A stretch of 49,029 nucleotides of DNA from Candidatus Competibacter sp. (GTDB lineage: Bacteria; Pseudomonadota; Gammaproteobacteria; Competibacterales; Competibacteraceae). The position numbers and the translations under genes are program-made. Numbering within the stretch: position 1 is the first letter of the stretch; each line of letters starts with the position of its first letter. The stretch covers positions 1-49,029 of the forward strand of contig JARSSH010000062.1 of the NCBI GenBank assembly GCA_029624815.1, in the 5' to 3' direction. The notes beneath the pieces are model-generated. The model was not told the origin of the DNA and ran no database searches. It saw only the letters and a list, made by a program, of their open reading frames with translations. Shown here piece by piece: positions 33,754-43,540 of this stretch.

Positions 33754-36171
33754 ATGATTCATTTTACCCAATGGTTTTCCAGACTGGCGGCTGTGCTGCT
33801 GGCGTTCGCCTTATTTGGCGGTTTGACCGTTTTCAGCCGTTGGGCCTGGCCGGCGAGCGAGCCGGCGGAACCTTTGCCGGTGACGTTGCCGGCCAGCCAT
33901 CCGCCGGTCGCGCCAAGCGGTGGCTACGTCGGCGCGCACACCTGCGCTCAATGCCATGCGGCGGAACACCAACTCTGGCAAGACTCGCAGCATGCCCAGG
34001 CCATGCAGCCCGCCACCGAACGGACCGTGCTCGGCGATTTCAAGGACGCTTCGTTTACCTACGACGGCGTCACGTCCACCTTCTTTCGCCGCGACGGAAA
34101 ATTCATGGCGCGCACCGATGGGCCGGACGGAGAATTGCGGGATTACGAAATTGCCTACACCTTCGGCCTGTACCCCTTGCAGCAGTACCTGATTGGCTTC
34201 CCCGATGGGCGCTATCAGGCGCTGGGTATCGCCTGGGACAGCCGGCCCAAAGAGCAGGGCGGGCAACGCTGGTTTCATCTCTATCCCGACCAAAACATTA
34301 CACATCGGGATCCACTGCACTGGACCGGCTTGCAGCAAAACTGGAATTACATGTGCGCTGAATGCCACTCCACGAATCTGCGCAAGAATTACGATCCCCA
34401 ACTCAATCGCTTCCATACCACCTGGTCCGAAATCAATGTTTCCTGCGAAGCCTGCCACGGCCCCGGCGCCGACCACCTGGCCTGGGCAAACAGGAAAGGC
34501 GATTGGAAAAAGCTGGACAAAAACAAGGGACTGGCCATCACTCTCGATGGGCGGCGAGGCGCGCTCTTTCCGTTACGCACGCTGGCCATGCAGGCACTCA
34601 ATTTAGCCACCGCCGCCCTGCCCGAACCGCCTGCCGTCCTTTGGAATACCCCGGCCGGAACCGGTCACGCCACGCAGAGCCTCAACCGCGAGTTGGAACT
34701 GTGCGCCCGCTGCCACTCGCGACGTGGGCAATTCTGGGAAGAGTACCAGTTCGGCCAACCGCTGCTGGACACTCATCGGCTATCGTTGTTGACCCCCGAT
34801 CTTTACTACCCCGACGGGCAGATGAAGGACGAGGTGTTCAATCACGGCTCGTTCCTGCAAAGCAAGATGGTTGCCAAAGGGGTCACATGCAGCGACTGCC
34901 ACGAACCGCACAGCGGCAAACCGCGTGCCGCCGGCGGCAAGGTTTGTCTGCAATGCCATCTCCCAGCGAAGTACGAAACGCCCGAGCACCATTTTCATCC
35001 CGCCAACTCCACGGGCGCCGACTGCGTCGCCTGCCATGCCCCCACCACGACTTACATGGTGGTCGACCCGCGCCACGACCACAGCTTTCGCATTCCCCGC
35101 CCCGATCTATCGGTGACGCTGGGCGTCCCCAACGCCTGCAATCGCTGCCATGCCGATAAGCCCGCGTCCTGGGCGGCGGATCAGGTGAAAAAATGGTATG
35201 GCAAGATCCCCGTCGGTCATCAACGGTTCGCCGAGGCGCTGCACGCCGGTCATACCGAATCCGCCGGCGCGCATGAACTGTTGCTGGCGCTGGTGAAGAA
35301 TCCGGAGCAACCCAACATCGCCCGCGCTAGCGCGGCTTCCCAATTGGGTGACCGCCTCGATCCAGCAGCGTTCGAGGCCATTCGGCCGCTATTGACCGAC
35401 CCCGACCCGCTATTGCGGAGCACGGCGGCGCGAGCGTTGGAGGGATTACCGCCGGAATTGAAAGCGCGCGCCCTGCCGCCGCTGCTCAATGACCCCGTAC
35501 GATTGGTGCGAATCGAAGCGGCGCGAGTGCTGGCGACTGTGCCGAAGGAAACCCTCGACGATGCACAACGCCTGGCCATCCAGCGCGGCGTCAACGAATA
35601 CCTCGCGGCCGAGCAGACGAACGCCGATCGCCCGGAGTCGTTTCTCAACACCGGGTTGATCTACGTCGACCAGCGCCAATTTGAAAAAGCGGAAGCCGCG
35701 TACCGCGCCGCGCTGGAACTGCAACCCACTTTCGCCCAGGCGGCGGTCAATCTCGCCGACTTGTATCGTCTCCAAGGACGTGACGCGGACGGTGAAAAGA
35801 CCTTGCGCCAAGCGCTGGCCCTCGATCCGCAAAACGCCGGCGCGCACCATGCGCTGGGGTTGTTGCTGATCCGCCAGAAACGGCTACCCGAAGCGCTTAC
35901 CGCTTTGGCGGAGGCCGCCCGGTTGGGCCGTGACAACGCCCGCTACGGCTATGTGTATGCCGTGGCGTTGAACAGCGTCGGCCAAAAGCCGAAAGCGATT
36001 CAGGCGCTGGAAACCGTGTTGCAACGCCACCCCAATGATCGCGATAGCCTGTTGGCGCTGGTCGCGTTCCAGCGCGACGCCGGCAATCTCGACGCGGCGC
36101 GCGCCAACGCTCGCCATCTGGCCGCACTGGAGCCGGATAATCCGGATGTGCGGGCGTTGTTGCAACAATAG
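33754..36171 (+). CDS. Octaheme cytochrome c with HEAT and TPR repeats
   Basis: I prefer the ATG at 33754 (805 residues) because a signal or anchor helix begins there (WFSRLAAVLLAFALFGGLTVF); an in-frame start exists at 33661. Eight CxxCH heme sites are present: CAQCH, CAECH, CEACH, CARCH, CSDCH, CLQCH, CVACH and CNRCH. They are followed by HEAT-like repeats (about 530-620) and then TPR repeats to the end. The heme part resembles the cytochrome c554 and NrfA-type multiheme group. It should be periplasmic or membrane-anchored and carry electrons; the repeats would bind partners. A substrate is not evident. It lies between polyamine genes without an obvious link. Confidence 0.88.
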   Translation: MIHFTQWFSRLAAVLLAFALFGGLTVFSRWAWPASEPAEPLPVTLPASHPPVAPSGGYVGAHTCAQCHAAEHQLWQDSQHAQAMQPATERTVLGDFKDASFTYDGVTSTFFRRDGKFMARTDGPDGELRDYEIAYTFGLYPLQQYLIGFPDGRYQALGIAWDSRPKEQGGQRWFHLYPDQNITHRDPLHWTGLQQNWNYMCAECHSTNLRKNYDPQLNRFHTTWSEINVSCEACHGPGADHLAWANRKGDWKKLDKNKGLAITLDGRRGALFPLRTLAMQALNLATAALPEPPAVLWNTPAGTGHATQSLNRELELCARCHSRRGQFWEEYQFGQPLLDTHRLSLLTPDLYYPDGQMKDEVFNHGSFLQSKMVAKGVTCSDCHEPHSGKPRAAGGKVCLQCHLPAKYETPEHHFHPANSTGADCVACHAPTTTYMVVDPRHDHSFRIPRPDLSVTLGVPNACNRCHADKPASWAADQVKKWYGKIPVGHQRFAEALHAGHTESAGAHELLLALVKNPEQPNIARASAASQLGDRLDPAAFEAIRPLLTDPDPLLRSTAARALEGLPPELKARALPPLLNDPVRLVRIEAARVLATVPKETLDDAQRLAIQRGVNEYLAAEQTNADRPESFLNTGLIYVDQRQFEKAEAAYRAALELQPTFAQAAVNLADLYRLQGRDADGEKTLRQALALDPQNAGAHHALGLLLIRQKRLPEALTALAEAARLGRDNARYGYVYAVALNSVGQKPKAIQALETVLQRHPNDRDSLLALVAFQRDAGNLDAARANARHLAALEPDNPDVRALLQQ

Positions 36172-36246
36172 AGGTAACAAAATAACTGTACGGTTATGCA
36201 TGCCTTCCGCATGCCCGGCGACTATCCATTTTCCGAGGGAACAACC

Positions 36247-37401
36247 ATGTATCCGAGCAACTATTCCCCGACCGACTGGGAAAAGATCGTCACCTTCTCG
36301 GCCACTAGAGAAACACCCTTTTTAGTGGTCTTGCTGGACCGAGTCCGGGAAAAATTTCAGTCATTCCGCACTCATTTCCCCAGCGCGAAGATCTATTATG
36401 CGGTCAAAGCCAACCCCGGCCGGGAAGTGCTGACTTTGCTGCGGGATCTGGGTTCCTGCTTCGACATTGCGTCGATCTACGAACTCGATCAAGTGCTGGA
36501 TCTTGGCGTGACACCCGACCGTGTCAGTTTCGGCAACACCATCAAAAAAGCGAGGCATGTCCGCGAAGCCTACGACAAAGGCGTCCGGCTCTTCGCCAGC
36601 GACTGCGAGGCGGATATCCGCCATCTCTCCAAGGAGGCTCCCGGTTCGCGGGTATTTTTTCGGCTCTTGATGGACGCGGTCACGTCCGACTCCGATTGGC
36701 CGCTGTCGCGCAAATTCGGTTGCCAGCCGAGAATGCTGACGGAACTGGTGTCCTTGGCCGCCAGTTTGGGGCTGGAGCCTTACGGTATTTCGTTTCACGT
36801 CGGCTCGCAGCAGCGTGAAATCCCGGCTTGGGACGCGGCGCTCGCCCAAGTCAGCGATTTGTTCGACCGGATCGAGAAAGACAATATACACCTGAAATCA
36901 ATAAACATGGGAGGCGGTTTTCCAGCCGATTATTTGGTGAAAAGCAACCCGCTTTCCGTATATGCGGAAGAAATAAACCGCTATCTTGACCTGCATTTTG
37001 GCGACTCCATTCCGACCATCTATCTGGAGCCAGGACGTGGGTTGGTGGGCGAAGCGGGCGTGCTGGTCAGTGAAGTGATCTCGATCGCAAAGAAATCGCA
37101 AACCGATTTGAAACGCTGGATTTATACCGATGTCGGTATTTTTAACGGCCTGATGGAAACCGTCGATGAATCGATCAAATATCCGACATATACCGAGAGA
37201 AGCGGTGTAACCGGGGATGTAATCCTGGCCGGACCAACCTGCGACAGCTTGGATATCATGTACGAGCACTATAGATATCAGCTTCCATTGTCTCTGGAAA
37301 TCGGTGACCGAATTTTCTGGCTCTCCACCGGTGCTTACACTGCCTCATACAGCGCTATCGAATTTAACGGGTTTCCACCGCTGAAGACCTACTATCTGTA
37401 A
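36247..37401 (+). CDS. Ornithine/lysine-type decarboxylase, fold III
   Basis: GAGGG lies about 7 nt before the ATG at 36247 (384 residues); an in-frame ATG at 36196 is less likely. The PLP lysine is Lys54 in IYYAVKANPG, and the dimer active-site cysteine is Cys332 in GPTCDSLD, a signature of eukaryote-type ornithine decarboxylases. HVGSQ and LEPGRGLVGEAG fit as well. The most likely product is putrescine, which the nspC operon would turn into spermidine. Lysine use (cadaverine) cannot be excluded from sequence alone. Confidence 0.9.
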   Translation: MYPSNYSPTDWEKIVTFSATRETPFLVVLLDRVREKFQSFRTHFPSAKIYYAVKANPGREVLTLLRDLGSCFDIASIYELDQVLDLGVTPDRVSFGNTIKKARHVREAYDKGVRLFASDCEADIRHLSKEAPGSRVFFRLLMDAVTSDSDWPLSRKFGCQPRMLTELVSLAASLGLEPYGISFHVGSQQREIPAWDAALAQVSDLFDRIEKDNIHLKSINMGGGFPADYLVKSNPLSVYAEEINRYLDLHFGDSIPTIYLEPGRGLVGEAGVLVSEVISIAKKSQTDLKRWIYTDVGIFNGLMETVDESIKYPTYTERSGVTGDVILAGPTCDSLDIMYEHYRYQLPLSLEIGDRIFWLSTGAYTASYSAIEFNGFPPLKTYYL

Positions 37402-37637
37402 TGTCGGATCGTACCCAGCGCCCACATTCAGTTCATTAAGCAAATTAGGCGTAACTACCTACCTTCCAATGGAACGAACTAATCAAAGCAAAGGCTGTGC
37501 CTGAATTAAGCCGACCCACGCAAGCCGAACTGGAGCGCATGAGCGCATGCCGAGAAGGATGCGCTCATCGCGGCGTTGCATTAGTCATCTATTGTAACCA
37601 GTAGCACGCTCTAAAAAGCCAATATGAGCCTTCCAAG
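37402..37637. other. Convergent intergenic region with a hairpin
   Basis: TGAGCGCAT (37540-37548) and ATGCGCTCA (37559-37567) form a perfect 9-bp stem with a 10-nt loop. It may help end transcription from both sides, but there is no T-run. Base composition becomes more AT-rich from here. Confidence 0.35.
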
Positions 37638-38531
37638 TTATTTCACACCCAGAAATACCTTGATAATCCCTTTCCATGCCGGTAGGTATGTCGGACGAAA
37701 GCTCAGTGCCCGCAAATACTGTCTTAGGGTTGGGGCGATCCCTTCGCCGGAACGATGGAGGCAGCTGGCGAGGCCAGAATAGGTGTGTGCCCATGCATCG
37801 TGTTGAGTGTTTTTATCCACTACATCGGGATGCTTGCTAAGAAAATCTTTCATGATTTCTATGCCATTCATATAACGACGCTGGTAGTTTTTCGACATTT
37901 GACCTAACCATATTCGATAATAAACCAGCGGTCGATCAACGTAATCGAATTCGTAGTCGGTAGAAAACCGCAACCATAATTCGTAATCGATACCCATGCC
38001 TAGATCCTCACGGAAATATCCGAGACGATCAAAACATTGCTTCCGGACAATACTTGTACTAAATCCAACGAAGTTGAATACAAGCAAAGGGCCGCTTACT
38101 TTCCCTCGCGAAAAATCACTACCCACCAATTTTCCAGGAATTCCTTGAGCATCAATCTCGATATATTGAGAGAAAACAACCCCAACCGATTCCGAACGAA
38201 AGAAGAGAGGAAGCTGTTCTGCAATCTTGCTTGGAGCCCAAATATCGTCGGCATCGAGAAATGCAACAAATTCCCCTCTTGATTCCTTGATTCCACGATT
38301 TTTGGCGCTAGCTTGACCACCATTGACCTGAGAGATATACCGGATTCGAGTGTCTTCAAGAAATGGACGTATGATTTCGGCCGTGTCATCCGTTGAACCA
38401 TCGTCAACAACAAGAATCTCCAGTTTTTCGTAGGTTTGGTCGAGTACCGATCGGATTGCCAAAAACAGATAAGCGCCCATATTGTAGGTTGCGATAACTA
38501 CGCTCACCAAAGGGGTAGGGGTATCCGTCAT
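37638..38531 (-). CDS. Glycosyltransferase family 2
   Basis: The 297-residue protein has the GT-A start VSVVIATYNMGAYL, the nucleotide-binding VVDDGSTDDT (42-50) and the DxD motif DAD (93-95) in FLDADDIW. It adds sugars to a surface polysaccharide or lipid-linked glycan. It is 11 nt from the CapK-like gene upstream and is probably co-transcribed with it. Its more AT-rich bases and codons point to a transferred polysaccharide cluster. Confidence 0.92.
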   Translation of the reverse strand: MTDTPTPLVSVVIATYNMGAYLFLAIRSVLDQTYEKLEILVVDDGSTDDTAEIIRPFLEDTRIRYISQVNGGQASAKNRGIKESRGEFVAFLDADDIWAPSKIAEQLPLFFRSESVGVVFSQYIEIDAQGIPGKLVGSDFSRGKVSGPLLVFNFVGFSTSIVRKQCFDRLGYFREDLGMGIDYELWLRFSTDYEFDYVDRPLVYYRIWLGQMSKNYQRRYMNGIEIMKDFLSKHPDVVDKNTQHDAWAHTYSGLASCLHRSGEGIAPTLRQYLRALSFRPTYLPAWKGIIKVFLGVK

Positions 38532-38542
38532 TTTTTTATCAC

Positions 38543-39880
38543 TTATACATTACATATCGAGAAGCGATACTTGCCTGACGATGTCTGATCAAGTGCCGCA
38601 ACGTACGACAAATGAATGTCGGTGCCATCACCGAAGATTAGCTGCAATTCGCTGCGAAGCCACTGCTCCGCAGTGTCATCGAAGCGAGTGTCCTTGACAA
38701 TGATTACCTTCACTAAATCGATTCGATCTTGCACCAATTGCATCTGCTCAATCCCGGGGATTGCTGTCAAGGTACGCTCGACTAGCGATACACCGGCGAC
38801 CAATGAACCATCGTGACGCTTGAGAAAATCCGCTCGCCGCCCGGTTACGCGCTCCATTACAGGTAGTCCTCGGCCACACGAACACTTTCGATCGCTCGAC
38901 ACGCCCATGTCGCCAACGCGGTATCGAATGAGCGGCATACCATGATTAATGAGTTCGGTTACTACAATATTGGCCTCTTCACCTGGTTTGGCCACTGTTC
39001 CATCATCCCGTAAAAACTCGACGACGACATGATCGATGTTCAAGTGCAGCCCTTCGTGCTTCTCGCACTCACATGCAATCAGGCTCACTTCCTCGCAACC
39101 ATAGCGATTGATCACACGACAGCCGAATACACGCTCAATGACCAATCTTTCCGGATCGAGCAACTGCATTGAAGTGGAAATAATCCCATGTGGCCGTAAA
39201 GTTTCGACACCGAGTCTCTCAAGGAAGGTTGCAAGGATAAAGATCGAGTGCGAATGGCCGAAAAGCACCTGCGGTCTTTCCTTATGCCACTGTTCAATAA
39301 AATACTTGACGCTGGTCTCATTAATATTAATCGTATCGAGATATATGAAGTGATCAAGCAAGAAGTTCCGCAGTTTTTTCTTCAAGGTATTCGCGATTGG
39401 TGGATTGCCCCATATGGCGGCAACTTTCATCCCAATATCCCATCCAGCCCATTGATCGCTACGCATTGCGGCTGCATTACGCATTTGCTGGCAACGGTTG
39501 TCCGCGAAAATCGTCAATGCGGTGCCAGTCGACCCACCGGTCCTGGCTTCCACCAGATCTGCACGCGCGTACTGCCGAGAGAGCAACTCATTACCACTAT
39601 TTCGTATTTCCTGCTTCGATAATAGTGGCAGACGTCTAAAATCATGCCAATCCTTCAAATCGCCATCAAAACCAATTGATTGGAAGCACTGGGCATAATA
39701 GGGGCAGTTTCGATAAGCATACTGGACGATTTGCCGCAAACGCTGCCATTGCCGCCGATGCAAAGCATCGGGATCTTGCCATTGACTTATTGCCAATTCC
39801 TTCAGATATTGTTGGCGTCGTGCTCCGTCTTTCATTTCCCATAAAGGGAAAAACACATGCTTCGATAACCAAGTCAACAT
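38543..39880 (-). CDS. CapK/PaaK-like adenylate-forming protein
   Basis: The 445-residue protein has the AMP-binding loop TGGSTGTALTIF (114-125), a GCEEVSLIACEC segment, RYRVGDMG and a cysteine group (KCSCGRGLP). It is like the CapK branch of the phenylacetate-CoA ligase superfamily found in exopolysaccharide clusters. It could activate an acyl group for transfer to a sugar, which would fit the acetyltransferase-type gene next to it. A clear ribosome binding site is not visible. Confidence 0.85.
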   Translation of the reverse strand: MLTWLSKHVFFPLWEMKDGARRQQYLKELAISQWQDPDALHRRQWQRLRQIVQYAYRNCPYYAQCFQSIGFDGDLKDWHDFRRLPLLSKQEIRNSGNELLSRQYARADLVEARTGGSTGTALTIFADNRCQQMRNAAAMRSDQWAGWDIGMKVAAIWGNPPIANTLKKKLRNFLLDHFIYLDTININETSVKYFIEQWHKERPQVLFGHSHSIFILATFLERLGVETLRPHGIISTSMQLLDPERLVIERVFGCRVINRYGCEEVSLIACECEKHEGLHLNIDHVVVEFLRDDGTVAKPGEEANIVVTELINHGMPLIRYRVGDMGVSSDRKCSCGRGLPVMERVTGRRADFLKRHDGSLVAGVSLVERTLTAIPGIEQMQLVQDRIDLVKVIIVKDTRFDDTAEQWLRSELQLIFGDGTDIHLSYVAALDQTSSGKYRFSICNV

Positions 39881-39946
39881 TTTGGAAAGCTTTATAAGGG
39901 GTTGTTTAACCGAGGTATTATTTCGAAAAAACCCGAAACATCACCG

Positions 39947-41002
39947 TTAGATATCCTTATCTCCACCTGTTAGACACCACGGCTCCATGATGCTCGAATC
40001 GGGGAATGGGGGATCAAGCACTTGAAATATCCCTTGTAATTCTCTCGGGACAAAACCTAATCGCCAGACCTTGCGGACATAAGGATGATATTCGCTTAAC
40101 ACGAGGCGTATGCAATCCACGCCACCATGTTCAATACAATAACCAAGGAACAGAGACAGCATACAAGGGAGATCGCCTTCATCCGCGACAACAATATCAT
40201 GAATCGTACATTCTCGCTCCATCAATTCACTCTTAAAAATCACATAGCCCCTTAGTTCGCCTCGGTAGACAAATCGGGCAACATGAAAGCAAAGATTTGG
40301 ATGATCACGGTATCGCCAAGCCAGGGTCTTGAAACTTCTGTCACTCATGATCAATCCAGCTTTGGGCAAACAAGCCCACAATCCGTCGAACGTCGAGTCA
40401 AAATCATCCGCGATGTGGATCGAAAACCCATTTCGTGCTTGCAACTTGGCAACCATCGAAAGGCTGGATCGAGTAAGAACGCTCAATACATCCACAACAA
40501 TTTTATTTCGCAAAATCCTCGCAAGTCGCATCGACGGGTTTAAAAGGCAGACATAGGGAATCAATCTTCCGGCCGAGCGCCAGCCAAGCGCATCCAGGCT
40601 ACGGCGCGCGGCTTCGGTTGGAATTACAAGAGCACGGTGATTCGATGTGCGACTTACAAAATCCCGAGACAGGCCCATCAGGAGTTGTTGTCCAAGCCCT
40701 CGCCCGCGCAGGCGCGCATCCAAAGAGATATCGCCAATCACGGCAACGCTCTCCAGCCTGCCATTAACCCAAAAAGCACGGAAGATCGCGGCTGCCATAC
40801 CAACCGCCTTTCCCGCCTCGGACTCCAGCCATGCGATACGTGGCGGTGGATTGCCAGGTAATTGCCGATAGCGCCAATTGAGATACTCGCGCGTCTGAGC
40901 GATCTTACGGTTCATGTTGCGCAGACGCAGAATCCGCTCCTCGTGACCGGCGTATCCGGTGACTACCAGGGAATAGCGATCCTTGCCGAAAGATACGTTC
41001 AC
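39947..41002 (-). CDS. GNAT-type acetyltransferase
   Basis: The start is GTG at 41002. The 351-residue protein has a GNAT core with AVIGDISLDARLRGRGLGQQLL (acetyl-CoA binding R/Q-x-x-G-x-G/A) and a second half with similar elements (about 210-340), so it may be a double GNAT fold. It lies in the same direction as the CapK-like and glycosyltransferase genes, 66 nt apart, and could modify a polysaccharide precursor. A ten-codon frame with a good GAGAGGG site begins at 41054 in another frame; a leader peptide or a frameshifted N-terminus are both possible. Confidence 0.75.
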   Translation of the reverse strand: MNVSFGKDRYSLVVTGYAGHEERILRLRNMNRKIAQTREYLNWRYRQLPGNPPPRIAWLESEAGKAVGMAAAIFRAFWVNGRLESVAVIGDISLDARLRGRGLGQQLLMGLSRDFVSRTSNHRALVIPTEAARRSLDALGWRSAGRLIPYVCLLNPSMRLARILRNKIVVDVLSVLTRSSLSMVAKLQARNGFSIHIADDFDSTFDGLWACLPKAGLIMSDRSFKTLAWRYRDHPNLCFHVARFVYRGELRGYVIFKSELMERECTIHDIVVADEGDLPCMLSLFLGYCIEHGGVDCIRLVLSEYHPYVRKVWRLGFVPRELQGIFQVLDPPFPDSSIMEPWCLTGGDKDI

Positions 41003-41231
41003 AACGAGTCGATTCGCGGTATTACAATCGACAACAAACAGGCACTAAAGACATAGCTTATCCCTCTCAAAAATCGTTAAGGTTTGCCATCTTCCAATCC
41101 GTGTGGCCGCTTGCTTGGTGAATGCGGCCATATCGGCTTCCTGTCTTTTTCGGTATCCGCCTATCGACGTATCGCTCAGAGGTGGACGCGCCACAGGGCC
41201 AATTTTTTTAAGCATCCACCTTCGGATGGCC

Positions 41232-42305
41232 TCAGGGTATTTCCTGGCCGGGAGTATTCCGAATCGACTCGATCATGGAACTCGCCGCGGCTTTGGTTCC
41301 CGAACCGCTTTCGGTCGATGCATCTCCAGCGCGGGCGGCGGCGCTGTCCCGGACAATGCTGCCTTGATAAGCCGCCGCGCAGTTGTAGTACGGACAACTA
41401 CCGAAATATTCATAGTAGGTGGTGATGCTCACCGTTTGGCTGGGGAACTCGCCTTGATAGCCAAAGTAAGCTTCACCCCGGCAATTCGCCGACGGCGTTT
41501 GCACCAACCGTTCGGAGCGTAGGGAAAATCGGCCCTGCGCGTCCACCGTACCGGATACCGCCAGAGTCCCACCCGAATTTTCCGTGCCGCTTAACTGGGA
41601 ACCGGTCTGCTTCAATTTCAACTCACTCTTGACCTGCTGGCTTACCGCAAACGGGCAACTGTTGCTGGTCTGCGAGGCTTGGGAATGATAAGTGCCCCCA
41701 AAGTCGTCCGCGGGCGGTTCGCCGGCCGTGCCGATCCGGGTGATGGCGAAGCCCTGGGCTTCCTTGCGCCATTCCAGCCGGATGTCGTAGGTTTTACCCT
41801 CGGCGGTGACGTTTTTCAGCAGGAACGACCGACTGTCGAAGGTCGCGGAGGCGCCGCTCAGGTTGACGCTCGCCGGGTCGGAGATGTAGGAGTTGGGAAA
41901 GCGGGTTACGTTGAAACCGACCGTCGCCTCTTTAATCGCGCTTTCCCGATCCACCGCCCGAATCAGGATGGTGTGCGGGCCGGCGAGCAGGCTCGAGTAG
42001 TTGAACGCCATCGAAAACCCGGCGTTGGCGGCATTGGGATAGCTCGGATAGGCGTCGCCCACGTCGGTGCGTAGACCGCCGGTGGGGATGGGGGTACGGA
42101 GCACGCCGTCCACGTACAGTTCGACCCGATCGATACCCGCCGAACCCACCACCCAACCACGCAGATTGGCCACCCCGGAATACGTATTGCCAGCGAGCGG
42201 CTCCTCGACCGCCAATACCATGTCGCCGGCCCAGGCGCTTGAAAGAGGCGTCGCGCTCGAACCGAGCAGCAACGCTGGTAACAAGCTCTTGCAAATCGGA
42301 CTCAC
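41232..42305 (-). CDS. Secreted protein with Ig-like domain
   Basis: GGAGG stands 5 nt before a GTG at 42305; the in-frame ATG 39 nt further up has no such site and would spoil the signal peptide. With this start (357 residues) the signal peptide reads SPICKSLLPALLLGSS and ends near SSAWA. An Ig-like beta domain follows (GVANLRGWVVGSAGIDRVELYVDG ... AGPHTILIRAVD), typical of bacterial surface proteins. The second half has four cysteines, probably in disulfides. Function unknown; a cell envelope or adhesion role is likely. Confidence 0.75.
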   Translation of the reverse strand: MSPICKSLLPALLLGSSATPLSSAWAGDMVLAVEEPLAGNTYSGVANLRGWVVGSAGIDRVELYVDGVLRTPIPTGGLRTDVGDAYPSYPNAANAGFSMAFNYSSLLAGPHTILIRAVDRESAIKEATVGFNVTRFPNSYISDPASVNLSGASATFDSRSFLLKNVTAEGKTYDIRLEWRKEAQGFAITRIGTAGEPPADDFGGTYHSQASQTSNSCPFAVSQQVKSELKLKQTGSQLSGTENSGGTLAVSGTVDAQGRFSLRSERLVQTPSANCRGEAYFGYQGEFPSQTVSITTYYEYFGSCPYYNCAAAYQGSIVRDSAAARAGDASTESGSGTKAAASSMIESIRNTPGQEIP

Positions 42306-42447
42306 GGTAACCTCCAGGCGAACGCAATCGATCGGGATATCCATTCTAAATCCACAAGGGGCGCATAGGGATGCGTCTCTACATCTTTTGATTTTTACCC
42401 TCTATGCTTGCGCATCATTCATTCGCGAACGAGATCGAGACTGCCTA

Positions 42448-42933
42448 ATGAATCAAAAAGCCTTTCAGGATTCCTATCCCGACGAACTTAGCCATTGTTA
42501 CGGTTGTGGCCGGTTGAACGAGCAGGGGTTGCAACTCAAAAGCTACTGGGACGGCGAGGAAGCCGTGGCGCGCTTCGAGCCGGGGCCCCACTACATCGCG
42601 ATCCCCGGTTACGTGTATGGCGGCCTGCTTGCCTCATTGATCGATTGCCACGGCACCGGCACGGCGGCGGCGGCGGCCTATCGCGCGGCCGGGCGCGAAC
42701 TGGGCAGCGAACCCCCATTCCGTTTCGTGACCGCATCGCTGCAAGTGGACTACCTGCGACCGACCCCGCTGGGCGTGCCGCTCGAAATCCGCGGCCGGGT
42801 TGAAGAGGTCAAGGCCCGCAAGGTGGTGGTGAGCGCGACGGTGACGGCGGCGGGCGAGATCTGCGCGCGCGGCCGGATCGTGGCGGTGCGGATACCGGAA
42901 AACATGCTGCCGCCCGCTAGCGGAGCTACCTGA
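42448..42933 (+). CDS. PaaI-family thioesterase (hot-dog fold)
   Basis: The product from ATG 42448 has 161 residues. It shows a hot-dog domain with the helix region YGGLLASLIDCHGTGTAAAAA, in which an aspartate and a glycine pair sit where the active-site residues of PaaI-type thioesterases are found, and FVTASLQVDYLRPTPLG. An N-terminal cysteine pair (CYGCG) is common in this subfamily. It should cleave an acyl-CoA thioester; the acyl group is unknown. It is divergent from the Ig-like gene. Confidence 0.85.
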   Translation: MNQKAFQDSYPDELSHCYGCGRLNEQGLQLKSYWDGEEAVARFEPGPHYIAIPGYVYGGLLASLIDCHGTGTAAAAAYRAAGRELGSEPPFRFVTASLQVDYLRPTPLGVPLEIRGRVEEVKARKVVVSATVTAAGEICARGRIVAVRIPENMLPPASGAT

Positions 42934-42964
42934 ACATGCGCCGGGATACGTCGTTCGCACGGGG

Positions 42965-43372
42965 TTAGCCTGGAAAATCCCGTGCGAATTTAGCGACCCA
43001 CTCGGCCGCTGCTTCCGCGCCCGAGAGCTGCCTGCCCTCCTTTTCCAGAACCTCCTTCCGATAGTGGTTGATGTGGCAAATCTGCTCGATCATGCGCACC
43101 GAGAAGGCGGTATTAAGGTCTTCAAAACGCACGCCCACATCGAAATGACCGTTGGTTTTGCGACACCAAACGATGGTGCCGGTAACCTCGAATTCCGGTT
43201 CCCGGATCGGAATCACGATACGGATCAGGCAACCTCGCTCGACGGCGGCGTCAGCGCTAAAACACAGTCCACCCTGCCCGATATCCCGTAGGCAGTTCTT
43301 CCGGCAGTTCCCGAGGTGGGTAATGCTGTAGGTGATGGGAATGTCCGAGGGATGGCGAATGAATTGTCGCAT
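42965..43372 (-). CDS. PilZ domain protein, probable c-di-GMP receptor
   Basis: The start at 43372 is chosen because GGAGA stands 8 nt before it and the fold starts there with RQFIRHP (the RxxxR motif). The second motif reads DIGQGGL instead of D/NxSxxG, so the serine is replaced by glycine; the key glycine is kept. The product is 135 residues long with a short helical tail. Longer in-frame starts up to 43540 lack a ribosome binding site. It would control motility, pili or polysaccharide in response to c-di-GMP. Confidence 0.8.
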   Translation of the reverse strand: MRQFIRHPSDIPITYSITHLGNCRKNCLRDIGQGGLCFSADAAVERGCLIRIVIPIREPEFEVTGTIVWCRKTNGHFDVGVRFEDLNTAFSVRMIEQICHINHYRKEVLEKEGRQLSGAEAAAEWVAKFARDFPG

Positions 43373-43540
43373 CGGCCTGTTCTCCACGTTGCGGGGTGGG
43401 TGGCCCTCTCGTCCAATCCAGCGCTGGGAGGTTTTCATGAGCGCCGGCGGCGGTCGAGGTCTTCGAATCACTCCAATTATAGAACCCGGCGACCCCCGCC
43501 GTATGCGACACGGGATCGGCGGCACGGCGGGCAAAAGCAA

